Assembly: GCA_947476695.1 (NCBI GenBank)
Contig: CANJRD010000002.1
Coordinates: 1 to 64,000 of the forward strand
Length of the DNA stretch: 64,000 bases
Direction of reading: 5' to 3'
From: Rhodospirillaceae bacterium
GTDB lineage: Bacteria; Pseudomonadota; Alphaproteobacteria; Rhodospirillales; Rhodospirillaceae
Made by a program: the position numbers and the translations under genes
In this document: one piece after another, positions 25,827 through 33,440 of the stretch
How the letters are laid out: every line of letters begins with the position of its first letter
How positions within the stretch are numbered: the stretch's first letter is position 1
Notes under the pieces: generated by a model
Seen by the model: only the letters and a program-made list of their open reading frames with translations
What the model was told of the DNA's origin: nothing
Database searches by the model: none

Positions 25827-27221
25827 CTACTTGGCCTGTCGGGTCGGCTTGGCCCAGATCGCGGGTTCGACGTGACGTGACGGGTCGGCCACGAACGTGT
25901 TGACCGGGCGCGGCAGCCCAAGATTGTCCCGCAAGGTTTCGCCTTCGTAGTCGGTACGGAACAACCCGCGCTTTTGCAGCACCGGCACGACGTGATCGAC
26001 GAATTCCGTCAGTCCATCGGGCAGATAGTTCGGCGCCAGTGAGAATCCGTCCGCGGCACCGCAATGGAACCAGTCCGCCAAGGCATCGGCGATTTGCTCC
26101 GGCGTGCCGGCCATCGACCAGCTGGCGCGTGACACCGTCGCGCGTTGCGCCAGTTGGCGAATGCTCAAGGATTCAGTTCGCGCCATCTCGATCAGCTTTT
26201 GCTGATTGGACTGTGTCGCATTGCTCAGCGGCAAGTCGGGTAGAGGGCCATTCGGATCGAAGGGCGATAGATCGAAACCGCCGAGCAGCATCTGCAACTG
26301 ACTGAGCGCCCGCTCCGGCGGAATCAGACTGAGCAGTTCCGCTTCGGCGGCTTTCGCCTCCGCCTCGGTGCTGCGTACCAGCAACTGGATCGACGGGATG
26401 ATGCCGACGTGGCGGGGATCGCGGCCAAAGCCCGCGATAGATTCCCGCATCTCGTCGGCGAACTTCTTTGCCGCCGCCATATGGGGTTGGGCGGTGAAGA
26501 TCAGGTCCGCGGTGCGTGCGGCCAGCGCACGTCCCGGCCCCGAAGCACCGGCCTGGATGATGACCGGATGTCCCTGCGGGGCGCGCGCGAGATTGAGTGG
26601 GCCAGCGACCTTGAAGAACTTTCCGACGTGGCCGAGGGCGTGGAGCTTGTCGGTATCGAAGAAGCGCCCGGTCTTTTTGTCGTACTTGAACGCGTCGTCT
26701 TCCCAGCAGTCCCACAGTGTCTTCACGACATCAACGAATTCCTCGGCGCGGGCGTAGCGCTGATCGTGCTCCATCAGCTGATCGCCGCCGAAGTTCCGCG
26801 CCTCGCTCTCATTGGTCGAAGTGACGACGTTCCAGCCCGCACGGCCACGGCTTAAGTGGTCGATAGTGCCGATGCGCCGCGCGACGGCGTAAGGTTCGTT
26901 GAAAGTTGTCGAGACGGTACTGACCAGACCGATCTGCTTGGTTGTCGCGCAGAGTGCGCCCAGGATCAGCGTCGGATCGGGCCGGCTGCCGCCGTCCGAG
27001 CCCGCATACGCGTCGCGCCCGGCGATGTGGAACATGCCTTGCGCGTCGCCGAGGAACAGAACGTGGAACTTTGCGCGCTCCGCGGTCGCGGCGATTTCCT
27101 GGTAGAAGCTCAAATCCTGCAGCCGCTCCGGCGTGGCCGAGGGGTGCCGCCATCCGCCCGGATGCGCCCCGCCATTGTGCAGGAACGCGGCAAGGATCAT
27201 CCGGTCGCGGTTGGCGGGCAT
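25827..27221 (-). CDS. FMN-dependent LLM-class monooxygenase (NtaA/SnaA/DszA family)
   Basis: A 464-residue cytoplasmic protein of the bacterial luciferase-like class, nitrilotriacetate monooxygenase/DszA subfamily. Markers are MILAAFLHNGGAHPGGWRHP at the start, FLGDAQGMFH, STVSTTFNEPYAVARRIGTI, GRAGWNVVTSTN (about 129-140), RYARAEEFVDVVKTLWDCW and HPVIIQAGASGPGRALAA. These enzymes use FMNH2 supplied by a separate reductase to oxidise amines, sulfur compounds or other xenobiotics. No flavin reductase is adjacent. It lies 13 bases after the alpha/beta hydrolase gene, in the same operon. Confidence 0.9.
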   Translation of the reverse strand: MPANRDRMILAAFLHNGGAHPGGWRHPSATPERLQDLSFYQEIAATAERAKFHVLFLGDAQGMFHIAGRDAYAGSDGGSRPDPTLILGALCATTKQIGLVSTVSTTFNEPYAVARRIGTIDHLSRGRAGWNVVTSTNESEARNFGGDQLMEHDQRYARAEEFVDVVKTLWDCWEDDAFKYDKKTGRFFDTDKLHALGHVGKFFKVAGPLNLARAPQGHPVIIQAGASGPGRALAARTADLIFTAQPHMAAAKKFADEMRESIAGFGRDPRHVGIIPSIQLLVRSTEAEAKAAEAELLSLIPPERALSQLQMLLGGFDLSPFDPNGPLPDLPLSNATQSNQQKLIEMARTESLSIRQLAQRATVSRASWSMAGTPEQIADALADWFHCGAADGFSLAPNYLPDGLTEFVDHVVPVLQKRGLFRTDYEGETLRDNLGLPRPVNTFVADPSRHVEPAIWAKPTRQAK

Positions 27222-27234
27222 CGCGTGATGGGAC

Positions 27235-28149
27235 CTAAAGCGGCTCGGCCAGGAACGACAGCAGGACTTTCTCCGTCGCGCGCGGGTCGTCCTGATGCGT
27301 ATGCGAGCCGGAGTTTTTGATGGTGACCGCCCTGGCGTGCTTCAGGTTGGCGAGCGCCGGCTTTTCATAGTCGTGATAGCCGCCGCGTTCGCCGTAGATC
27401 AGCAGCGTCGGCGCCGTGATCTTCGGCAACTCGGCGACGAGGTTGTGCACAAAGACGCCGCGTTCGGACGCGCGCACCCAGGCCCCGGCTTTCTTACGGC
27501 TGGCCTCGTTCTCTTCGTGCTGCTTGATATCGGTGAATCCGAAACGCTTCTTCTGCTCCTCGAAGGAGCGGGGCAGGGGTTCACCATTCGGGCCCCAGGT
27601 ACCGGGCTGGTCGACTTCGTTCACCAGCTTCTCGCGCGGCTGGCCACCACCAAGCGCGACGCTCAGCAAGATGAGGTGCTTGAACCGTTCCGGCCAGCGC
27701 GCGGCCATCACGGTCCCGACGCAGCCGCCAAGCGAGTTGCCGATGAAGTCGAACTTGTCGATCTTCAGTTCATCCAGCGTTTCAATCACCGCCGCGGCGG
27801 ATTCCGCCAACGATTGCAGGAACGGGGCTGGACTGTTGACGGTGGAATCTCCATGGCCCGGCATGTCAATGGCGATCACGCGATAGCCGGCCTTCGCCAG
27901 CGCTGGCGCAACATGCCGCCAGTCCGATACCCAGCCGCCGAGCTTGTGATGCAGCACGATCGCTGGCCCCGTGCCCATCGACACGTAGTGGATGCGCAAG
28001 CCTGCGCGCTGCACGAAGCCTTCTTCGGTCCAGGGCGAGTCCGCCGTGGCAGTGAGCTTCTTGGAATCCGCGTACTGCGCGAACGCCGGGTTCGCGGCAA
28101 GGGCGCCGGCGGTAATGGCGGCAAGACCGCGACGGGAAAGGCTGAGCAT
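27235..28149 (-). CDS. Exported alpha/beta hydrolase
   Basis: Start at MLSLSRRGLAAITAG (GGGAGG upstream), 304 residues, with a signal peptide ending AFAQ that carries a twin-arginine-like pair. The catalytic set is complete: VLHHKLGGWVSDWRHV (oxyanion), elbow FIGNSLGGCVGTVMAA with Ser (about residues 125-140), and SGSHTHQDDP with the His; the acid follows LLIYGE. Unlike the pair at 20-21.7 kb, it looks active. It is the first gene of the operon with the FMN monooxygenase. A candidate operator lies between it and the divergent MFS gene. Confidence 0.85.
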   Translation of the reverse strand: MLSLSRRGLAAITAGALAANPAFAQYADSKKLTATADSPWTEEGFVQRAGLRIHYVSMGTGPAIVLHHKLGGWVSDWRHVAPALAKAGYRVIAIDMPGHGDSTVNSPAPFLQSLAESAAAVIETLDELKIDKFDFIGNSLGGCVGTVMAARWPERFKHLILLSVALGGGQPREKLVNEVDQPGTWGPNGEPLPRSFEEQKKRFGFTDIKQHEENEASRKKAGAWVRASERGVFVHNLVAELPKITAPTLLIYGERGGYHDYEKPALANLKHARAVTIKNSGSHTHQDDPRATEKVLLSFLAEPL

Positions 28150-28224
28150 GGTTTCCTCCCAGGATGACCGTGCCGGAGTATAGGGGCCGATGAAGCGTTG
28201 GCCCGACACCGGATCGTAGGGGGT

Positions 28225-28239
28225 GTTCGATGGGCGAAC
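28225..28239. promoter_or_regulatory. Candidate IclR operator site 4
   Basis: GTTCGATGGGCGAAC has 5-bp perfect arms and the same 15-base length as sites 1-3. It lies between the divergent hydrolase/monooxygenase operon and the MFS gene, so it could control both. The core differs (CG in place of ATA), so it is weaker evidence. Confidence 0.5.
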
Positions 28240-28308
28240 ATTGGCGGCTGCACCGGCGCTTCCCCGTCGTCGGCGGGTAGCATAGCCTGCGAGCGCAGAG
28301 GGAACGCT

Positions 28309-29643
28309 ATGTCGGCGGCGTCGGAAACACCTAATCAGCGGTCGTACGGCGCCTACGCCTGGTATGTGGCAATCGTGTTGGGCTGCGCCAATACGGTCGC
28401 GTCTATCGACCGTTCCTTCATCAGCCTAGTCGCGGAGCCGATCCGTATCGATCTGCAAATGACCGATACCCAGGTCAGCTTGCTTATGGGCCTCGCGTAT
28501 TTCCTGGTCTATAGCATCGCCGTGATCCCGATTGCGGGACTGGCGGATCGCAGCAATCGTCGCCGCATCATGGCGGCGGGCATTTTCATATGGTCGACAG
28601 CGACCGCGCTCTGCGGTCTCTCGACTACATACCTCCGTCTTTTTCTGATGCGCATGGGCGTGGGCTTTGGCGAGTCGATGCTGCCGCCGTCCGCCGTCTC
28701 CGTGATCTCCGACTACTTCCCGCGCCATGTCCTGGCCCGTGCCACCGCGATCTACACGGTGATGGGAACCGTCGGCACCAGCCTTGCGTCCGTGTTGGGC
28801 GGGTTGCTCTATCGATCGTTGGTGGCGAGTGGCGATATCACGTTGCCGGTCTTCGGCACGCTGCATCCGTGGCAGGCGGCATTTCTGGTCATCTCGCTGC
28901 CGGGCTTTGTCGTGCTTGCCCTGCTGGCCACGTTGAAAGAACCCCAGCGGCGGCGCAGCGCGTCAGAGACGGCGCATACACCGGTTGCAGGCGATTTCCG
29001 CCGGCACCTGTGGGCGAAGCGCAAAGCCATCCTGGCGGTGGTCGCCGGCTTCTCGATGATTGCCGCCACCTCGGGCGTCGCCACGTGGAACGCGATCCTG
29101 TTCATCCGCACCTATGGCTGGGAGATCGGCAAGATCGGCCCGATCCTCGGCACGGTCTCGATGATCTGCACGCTGCTGGGGGTGTTCGCGGGCGGCTGGT
29201 CGGCGGACGTCCTGCGCCGGCGCGGCTATGAAGATGCCAACCTGCGCATCATTCTCGGCACACTGTGCTTCGTCACGCCGGCGCTGCTGCTGGTACCGAA
29301 CAGTGGCGATCCCACCTTGTCGGTGATCTTCCTGGCGATTGCGACCTTCGGCGTGAATATGTGCTTCGGCTGCCAGACGCCGGCCTTGCCGCTGGTCGCG
29401 CCGAGCCATATGCGCACGCAGGTCATCTCGCTGTATTTCTTTTTCACCAACCTGATCTCGACCGGCGTCACAACACTGGTTGCCCTTATCACCGACTACG
29501 GCTTCCACGATCCGGCTGCCGTGCGTCACTCGATGACGATTACCTATGTGCTGTTGCTGCCGGGCGCCTGGATCATTCTGTGGTTTGCACGGCCGGCTTA
29601 TCTCGCCGAAGTACGCCGCTTGCGCGACGCGGAGACGCGCTGA
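28309..29643 (+). CDS. MFS transporter (spinster-like)
   Basis: Start at MSAASETPNQRSYG (GAGGGA upstream), 444 residues, about 12 membrane helices. Loop 2-3 holds the MFS motif A-like GLADRSNRRRIMAAG (about 83-97), and helix 1 holds ANTVASIDRSFISLV. The pattern SIDR..I.....PI..DL.......LLMG is common in spinster-type or aromatic/organic anion MFS carriers. It probably imports the island's substrate or exports a product. It diverges from the hydrolase/monooxygenase operon and ends at a strong terminator. Confidence 0.88.
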   Translation: MSAASETPNQRSYGAYAWYVAIVLGCANTVASIDRSFISLVAEPIRIDLQMTDTQVSLLMGLAYFLVYSIAVIPIAGLADRSNRRRIMAAGIFIWSTATALCGLSTTYLRLFLMRMGVGFGESMLPPSAVSVISDYFPRHVLARATAIYTVMGTVGTSLASVLGGLLYRSLVASGDITLPVFGTLHPWQAAFLVISLPGFVVLALLATLKEPQRRRSASETAHTPVAGDFRRHLWAKRKAILAVVAGFSMIAATSGVATWNAILFIRTYGWEIGKIGPILGTVSMICTLLGVFAGGWSADVLRRRGYEDANLRIILGTLCFVTPALLLVPNSGDPTLSVIFLAIATFGVNMCFGCQTPALPLVAPSHMRTQVISLYFFFTNLISTGVTTLVALITDYGFHDPAAVRHSMTITYVLLLPGAWIILWFARPAYLAEVRRLRDAETR

Positions 29644-29647
29644 AAAG

Positions 29648-29679
29648 AAAAACCCCGCGCCGGACGGCACGGGGTTTTT
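29648..29679. terminator. Bidirectional intrinsic terminator
   Basis: AAAAACCCCG (29648-29657) and CGGGGTTTTT (29670-29679) form a perfect 10-bp stem with T-runs on both strands. It separates the MFS gene from the convergent methyltransferase gene. Confidence 0.92.
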
Positions 29680-29699
29680 CGACTGCCAAGTCTGATGGA

Positions 29700-30911
29700 T
29701 TAGATCTTGATTGCGGTATATCCGGCGCCGGCGGCAATGCCACGGTTGCCCGCTTTTGCGGTGACCTTGAATCCGGCCTTCTGCATCTCCTTCATGAAGT
29801 CGACGCTGTGCCAGTCGGCGTACCAGTCTTCGTGGTTCCAACGATAGTTGTACCAAAGGGTGTACTTGCCCTTCACATCCGGCGGCGCGGTGTTGTCGTC
29901 GGTGGGCGCGAACACGCCGCCCGGACGCAGGATGCGCGCCGTTTCCTTGATGATGTCCAGCGAGCCTTGATAGTTGACCTCGTGGAACACAAGGTTGGAC
30001 GTGACGATGTCGAAGTAGTTGTTCGGGAACTTAGTGTCTTCCGCCAGGCGTTGGGCAAACTGCACGTCGATGCCGTTATCTGCGGCCTTCAAGTGCGCGT
30101 AACGCACCATCGGTCCACCGATGTCGATGCCCCATACTTCGGCCTCGGGGAAGCGTCGCTTCATCGAGGTGGCGAGTTGCCCGATACCGGTGCCGATATC
30201 GAGAATGCGCTTCACCTTGCGGTCGGCGGTAACGGCCGTATTCGCGGCCATGCCGAGATGCGCGCCGTCCTGATAGTTGCGGTCGACATAGGCGCCCCAA
30301 TTGGTGCCACAGTCATACATGTGGCCGGCGAAGGCATCGCCCACATAGCCGCCGGGCATCGAATGGATTTCGTGCGCGGTATAATCGGGGATAAACATCT
30401 TCGGGCTCATCTCAAGCGAGCCGGGCCCGAGTTTGTCGGCCTTTTCCATTTCCGTCAGGAACTGATCGGCGTGCTGGTGATAGTACAGCTGCACCATCTG
30501 GTACTTCAGTTTTTGATGGCTCGAGCGCATGCGGCAGGTCATCGCGATCAACGGGTCCTTCTCGATGATCGCGACCGCGTCGCCCCAGGACATCGGCTTG
30601 TTGGGATCAATGTGTGCGGCGTTACACAGCGCGATGGCGCGCTCCTCGGCGGCGCGCTCAAGATACTGGCCGCGCCACATATAAACGCCGGAATAGAAGT
30701 CGCCCTTGCTCTCGAAATCGAGGTCGGGCTGGCGGGCATAGATGCCATCATAACCGCGCGGGGCGAGACGCTTTACAACGCCTTCGACTTCTTTGGCCGC
30801 AGCCGGATTGGCGACGAGCGCGCTGGTGGCGGCGGCCGTTACGGCGGCGGAGGTGAGATGGAACACATTGCGGCGGTTCATCATCATCATCGGAAACTTT
30901 GTATCCGTCAT
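29700..30911 (-). CDS. SAM-dependent methyltransferase with twin-arginine signal (copy 2)
   Basis: A 403-residue paralogue of 22564-23772. The N-terminus has MNRRNVFHLTSAAVTAAATS, ending near PAAAKE, a good twin-arginine signal. The long N-terminal part shares DQFLTEMEKADKLGPGSLEM and HEIHSMPGGYVGD with copy 1. The methyltransferase core is ILDIGTGIGQLATSMKRRF, EVWGIDIGGPMVRYAH, AEDTKFPNNYFDIVTSNLVF and ARILRPGGVFAP. GGGAGA precedes the ATG, 11 bases after the small partner's stop. The reaction is unknown; two copies with the same partner order suggest two substrates or steps. Confidence 0.82.
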   Translation of the reverse strand: MTDTKFPMMMMNRRNVFHLTSAAVTAAATSALVANPAAAKEVEGVVKRLAPRGYDGIYARQPDLDFESKGDFYSGVYMWRGQYLERAAEERAIALCNAAHIDPNKPMSWGDAVAIIEKDPLIAMTCRMRSSHQKLKYQMVQLYYHQHADQFLTEMEKADKLGPGSLEMSPKMFIPDYTAHEIHSMPGGYVGDAFAGHMYDCGTNWGAYVDRNYQDGAHLGMAANTAVTADRKVKRILDIGTGIGQLATSMKRRFPEAEVWGIDIGGPMVRYAHLKAADNGIDVQFAQRLAEDTKFPNNYFDIVTSNLVFHEVNYQGSLDIIKETARILRPGGVFAPTDDNTAPPDVKGKYTLWYNYRWNHEDWYADWHSVDFMKEMQKAGFKVTAKAGNRGIAAGAGYTAIKI

Positions 30912-30922
30912 GCGATGTCTCC

Positions 30923-31324
30923 CTAGAGCGCTTTTTTGACGGCCGGGTCCGGCACGTCGATTGAGGTCGCGTAAGGCACGCTGCCCATTGATTTGAACGG
31001 ATCGTACATCTCAGCGACGAAGGCGTTGCGGGCCTTCTGCAACTCTTCCTTCTCCGCCGCAGTCGGCTGGTATTGCTCGATCATCTCGCGCGTGACCTTG
31101 CCATTTTTCTCCATCAGGATTTCCATGATCCGCAGGCGGCGCTGCAGCATCCAGACGTTGGCGCCGAGCGCCATCATCGACGTGTACATCGCATCCACGG
31201 TCGGGGCCATGCCCGCGGCGCTCGTGAACACAGGGTCGTCATAGTCTGCGGCGATATAAGGTGCGGCGTAGGTCTCCCGCTTGGTCTTCAGTGCGGGTTC
31301 GATGTATTTTTTCTTGTCGGCCAT
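30923..31324 (-). CDS. Small partner protein of exported methyltransferase (copy 2)
   Basis: A 133-residue protein (start 31324, GGGAG upstream; the longer in-frame start has no support) without signal peptide. It is homologous to 22194-22541 over most of its length: YAAPYIAADYDDPVF, MMALGANVWMLQRRLRIMEI, EKNGKVTREMIEQYQPTAAE. It is likely helical and acidic-basic mixed. It has an extra C-terminal tail (residues ~110-133, SVPYATSIDVPDPAV) absent in copy 1. It is the first gene of the unit, with a candidate operator 23 bases upstream of its ATG. Probably an enzyme subunit or helper; no known family. Confidence 0.75.
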   Translation of the reverse strand: MADKKKYIEPALKTKRETYAAPYIAADYDDPVFTSAAGMAPTVDAMYTSMMALGANVWMLQRRLRIMEILMEKNGKVTREMIEQYQPTAAEKEELQKARNAFVAEMYDPFKSMGSVPYATSIDVPDPAVKKAL

Positions 31325-31347
31325 CCGGCAGGCTCCCTGCAAATCAG

Positions 31348-31362
31348 GCCGATAGTGTGGAC
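31348..31362. promoter_or_regulatory. Candidate IclR operator site 5
   Basis: GCCGATAGTGTGGAC is a degenerate copy of site 1 (GTCCATAGTATGGAC), with 12 of 15 bases identical. It sits at nearly the same distance from the ATG of the paralogous small gene (23 against 24 bases). The conserved position is the best evidence for a shared regulator. Confidence 0.6.
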
Positions 31363-31462
31363 CTTCCGATGCGTTGAATCCACGACGAACGGCGTGCTGC
31401 ATTGCGCACGCCATTGGCAATTTTCCAGGATTAATGACGTCGCATTACTTGCGGCGTGGGGC

Positions 31463-32038
31463 TCAGCCGTCGGCGTCGGTGGAGCTGAGCCCACTGCCGT
31501 TGCCGGTGGTCGGTCCACGCGTGACAATGAACGACACGCGTTCGCTGCCGGGCACGAGCGCGCCGTTTTGATCGACGACTTGGCCAGAGAAGGCGCCGGG
31601 TCCGTCGACAACAATGGATGAGAACACACGCATTGGCTTGTCGCCGGGCGCGGCTTCGAACGGTGCGACGGTGACAAGGCCGCCCTTGCTTAGTTTCTGG
31701 GCCACGGCTTCCATCGCCGGCTTCAAGGTCGCGGTCTTGGCGGCGAGTGACTTCGGCACGTCGTACTTCGTGCCGGCGTCGAAGTCTTCCGCCTCGAGCA
31801 CATGCATCATCACCGCATTCGCGCCGTCACGGACGTCCGAATAGAAGTAGATCATCCGCTTGCCGTCGGGACCTTTCGGCAAGCTGTTGTAAGAGACGGT
31901 GGAGCCGGGCAGCGCGACTTCCTCGCACTTCATCTGTGTCTTCACGACGCAGAATCCCTGCACCGTGACTTTTGCCTGTTGCGCTTGTGCAGCGGTGGCG
32001 AAAGCCGCAACCGTCAGGGTCAACATGAGTGCGCGCAT
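31463..32038 (-). CDS. Secreted protein of unknown function
   Basis: Start at MRALMLTLTVAAFATAAQAQ (GGAG six bases upstream), 191 residues with a clear signal peptide. An in-frame ATG at 32056 overlaps the previous stop (ATGA) and could allow coupled translation. The mature part has two early cysteines (FCVVKTQMKC) and no motif I recognise. It is the last gene of a four-gene operon: molybdenum hydroxylase, SUMF1-like, FMN-binding protein, then this. An accessory role in that exported redox system is a guess. Confidence 0.6.
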   Translation of the reverse strand: MRALMLTLTVAAFATAAQAQQAKVTVQGFCVVKTQMKCEEVALPGSTVSYNSLPKGPDGKRMIYFYSDVRDGANAVMMHVLEAEDFDAGTKYDVPKSLAAKTATLKPAMEAVAQKLSKGGLVTVAPFEAAPGDKPMRVFSSIVVDGPGAFSGQVVDQNGALVPGSERVSFIVTRGPTTGNGSGLSSTDADG

Positions 32039-32052
32039 CGCAATCTCCATCG

Positions 32053-32583
32053 TCATTTGCCGCGGGGGGCGATGAACAGGGCATAAGTCGCCAGCAGGCG
32101 ATTGATCCCTTCGCCGACATGCGCCGTCGTCAGCGTTTGGCCGCTGACGATGGGAATCTCGCTTTCTCCGGTGGTATCGTGCTTGCGGCCATGGAAATGC
32201 TGCCGCCATTCCGGGGTGGTGATCGCGCCGTACTCCGGCAATCCGATCATCACCTCGACGCCGCGGACTATGCCGCTAGGGTCTATGGCTAGCGCATAGG
32301 TCACGCGATCGTCGCGGCCCGGGACCTGATCGACAAAGAACCAGCCGCCGGTGGAGGCGCGCCACGCGCGCACCTTGGAGCGATAGACTGTGGAGCCGGT
32401 GAGATTGATCAGCTGATCGACCTGATGCTCGCTCATGGTGAAGTCCGCCGGCGTCATGGTGGCGCCGGGGAACAGCAGGCTTTGCGCCTGTTCGACCGAG
32501 AGGAAATTGACCGCCTGGGCGGGCGCGGCGGCAATGACCATCGCAGCCGGAACGAGAAGGAAACGGGATCGCATCATCGGCAC
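32053..32583 (-). CDS. Secreted FMN-binding domain protein
   Basis: A 176-residue protein with a signal peptide ending AQAVN. The C-terminal part IVRGVEVMIGLPEYGAI to SGQTLTTAHVGEGINRLL (about residues 105-165) fits the FMN_bind domain of RnfG/NqrC-type proteins. In these, the first Thr of a (S/T)GxT(L/I)(T/S) motif carries covalently bound FMN attached by ApbE; here SGQTLT has that Thr. No ApbE gene is in the window. It follows the SUMF1-like gene and precedes the unknown secreted protein. It may carry electrons for the exported molybdenum hydroxylase. Confidence 0.7.
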   Translation of the reverse strand: MPMMRSRFLLVPAAMVIAAAPAQAVNFLSVEQAQSLLFPGATMTPADFTMSEHQVDQLINLTGSTVYRSKVRAWRASTGGWFFVDQVPGRDDRVTYALAIDPSGIVRGVEVMIGLPEYGAITTPEWRQHFHGRKHDTTGESEIPIVSGQTLTTAHVGEGINRLLATYALFIAPRGK

Positions 32584-32642
32584 TCCTGAGGATCAGGATA
32601 GCCCGAAGCGCGCGTTGGGCAAATGCGCGATGCAGCGTAACG

Positions 32643-33437
32643 TTATGGCAGCGAACGGGCAAGGCGGAAGCCCAGATTGCCGTTCCGATAGTCGGGCCGG
32701 TTGCTGTAACGCTCGGCCACGCGCAGGGCTTTAGGGAAGTCCACGCCAGAGCCGTCGCGGATCACCCGCGCGCAGCCCGGGGTTTCCGGCGCTGTGCCGC
32801 CGTCTGCTGGTGCGCCGTTGTAGTCGGGCCGATAGCAATCCTGCAGCCATTCCCAGACGTTGCCATGCATGTCGTAAAGGCCAAAGGCGTTCGGCAGCTT
32901 CTCGGCCACCGGATGGGCTTTGGAGCCGGAATTGCCGTTGAACCAGGCATAGCGGCCGATCTCCCCTGGATCGTCGCCGAAGGAGTACAGCGTCGTTGTG
33001 CCGGCGCGCGCGGCGTATTCCCACTCCGCTTCGCTCGGCAGACGATAGCGCTTGCCGGTCTTGGCGTTCAGCTTGGCGATGAAGGTCTGCACTTCATCCC
33101 AGGAGATCGACTCAATCGGCAGCGTCTTGCCGCGATTGAAGGCGGGATAGTCGCCCATGATCTCGTGCCACTGGTCTTGCGTCACCTCGGTCCGCCCGAG
33201 AGCGAAGGCGGCGATGGTCACTTTGTGCTGGGGGAATTCATCCGCATTGGCGCGCGCGAGGCCGGCATTGGCGCCGGCTGCGGCGGTGTTGGGCGGCGAG
33301 CCCATCTGATAAGTGCCGGCGGGCACGATCACCATTTGAGGGCAGGTGGCGCAGTCACTGAAAGTCGCGCCCGCTTTCGGCTCGGCGGCCATAGCGGGAA
33401 GCAACATCACAAGAAGCGCGGCAAGAATGTTTTGCAT
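32643..33437 (-). CDS. Secreted formylglycine-generating-enzyme-like (SUMF1 domain) protein
   Basis: A 264-residue protein with a signal peptide (ending MAAEP). The SUMF1/FGE fold is clear: MVIVPAGTYQMGS (about residue 35), LGRTEVTQDQWHEIM, PIESISWDEVQTFIAKLN, YRLPSEAEWEYAARAG, GLYDMHGNVWEWLQDCY, NLGFRLARSLP. The active-site cysteine pair of true formylglycine-generating enzymes is absent, and RGGSW reads RDGSG. It is therefore probably not a sulfatase activator. It starts 3 bases after the molybdenum hydroxylase stop and may be a structural or assembly partner. Confidence 0.8.
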   Translation of the reverse strand: MQNILAALLVMLLPAMAAEPKAGATFSDCATCPQMVIVPAGTYQMGSPPNTAAAGANAGLARANADEFPQHKVTIAAFALGRTEVTQDQWHEIMGDYPAFNRGKTLPIESISWDEVQTFIAKLNAKTGKRYRLPSEAEWEYAARAGTTTLYSFGDDPGEIGRYAWFNGNSGSKAHPVAEKLPNAFGLYDMHGNVWEWLQDCYRPDYNGAPADGGTAPETPGCARVIRDGSGVDFPKALRVAERYSNRPDYRNGNLGFRLARSLP

Positions 33438-33440
33438 CGC

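Noticed and set aside
32643-33437. Calling the SUMF1 protein a formylglycine-generating sulfatase activator
   Set aside because: The catalytic cysteine pair is missing and no sulfatase gene is in the window.
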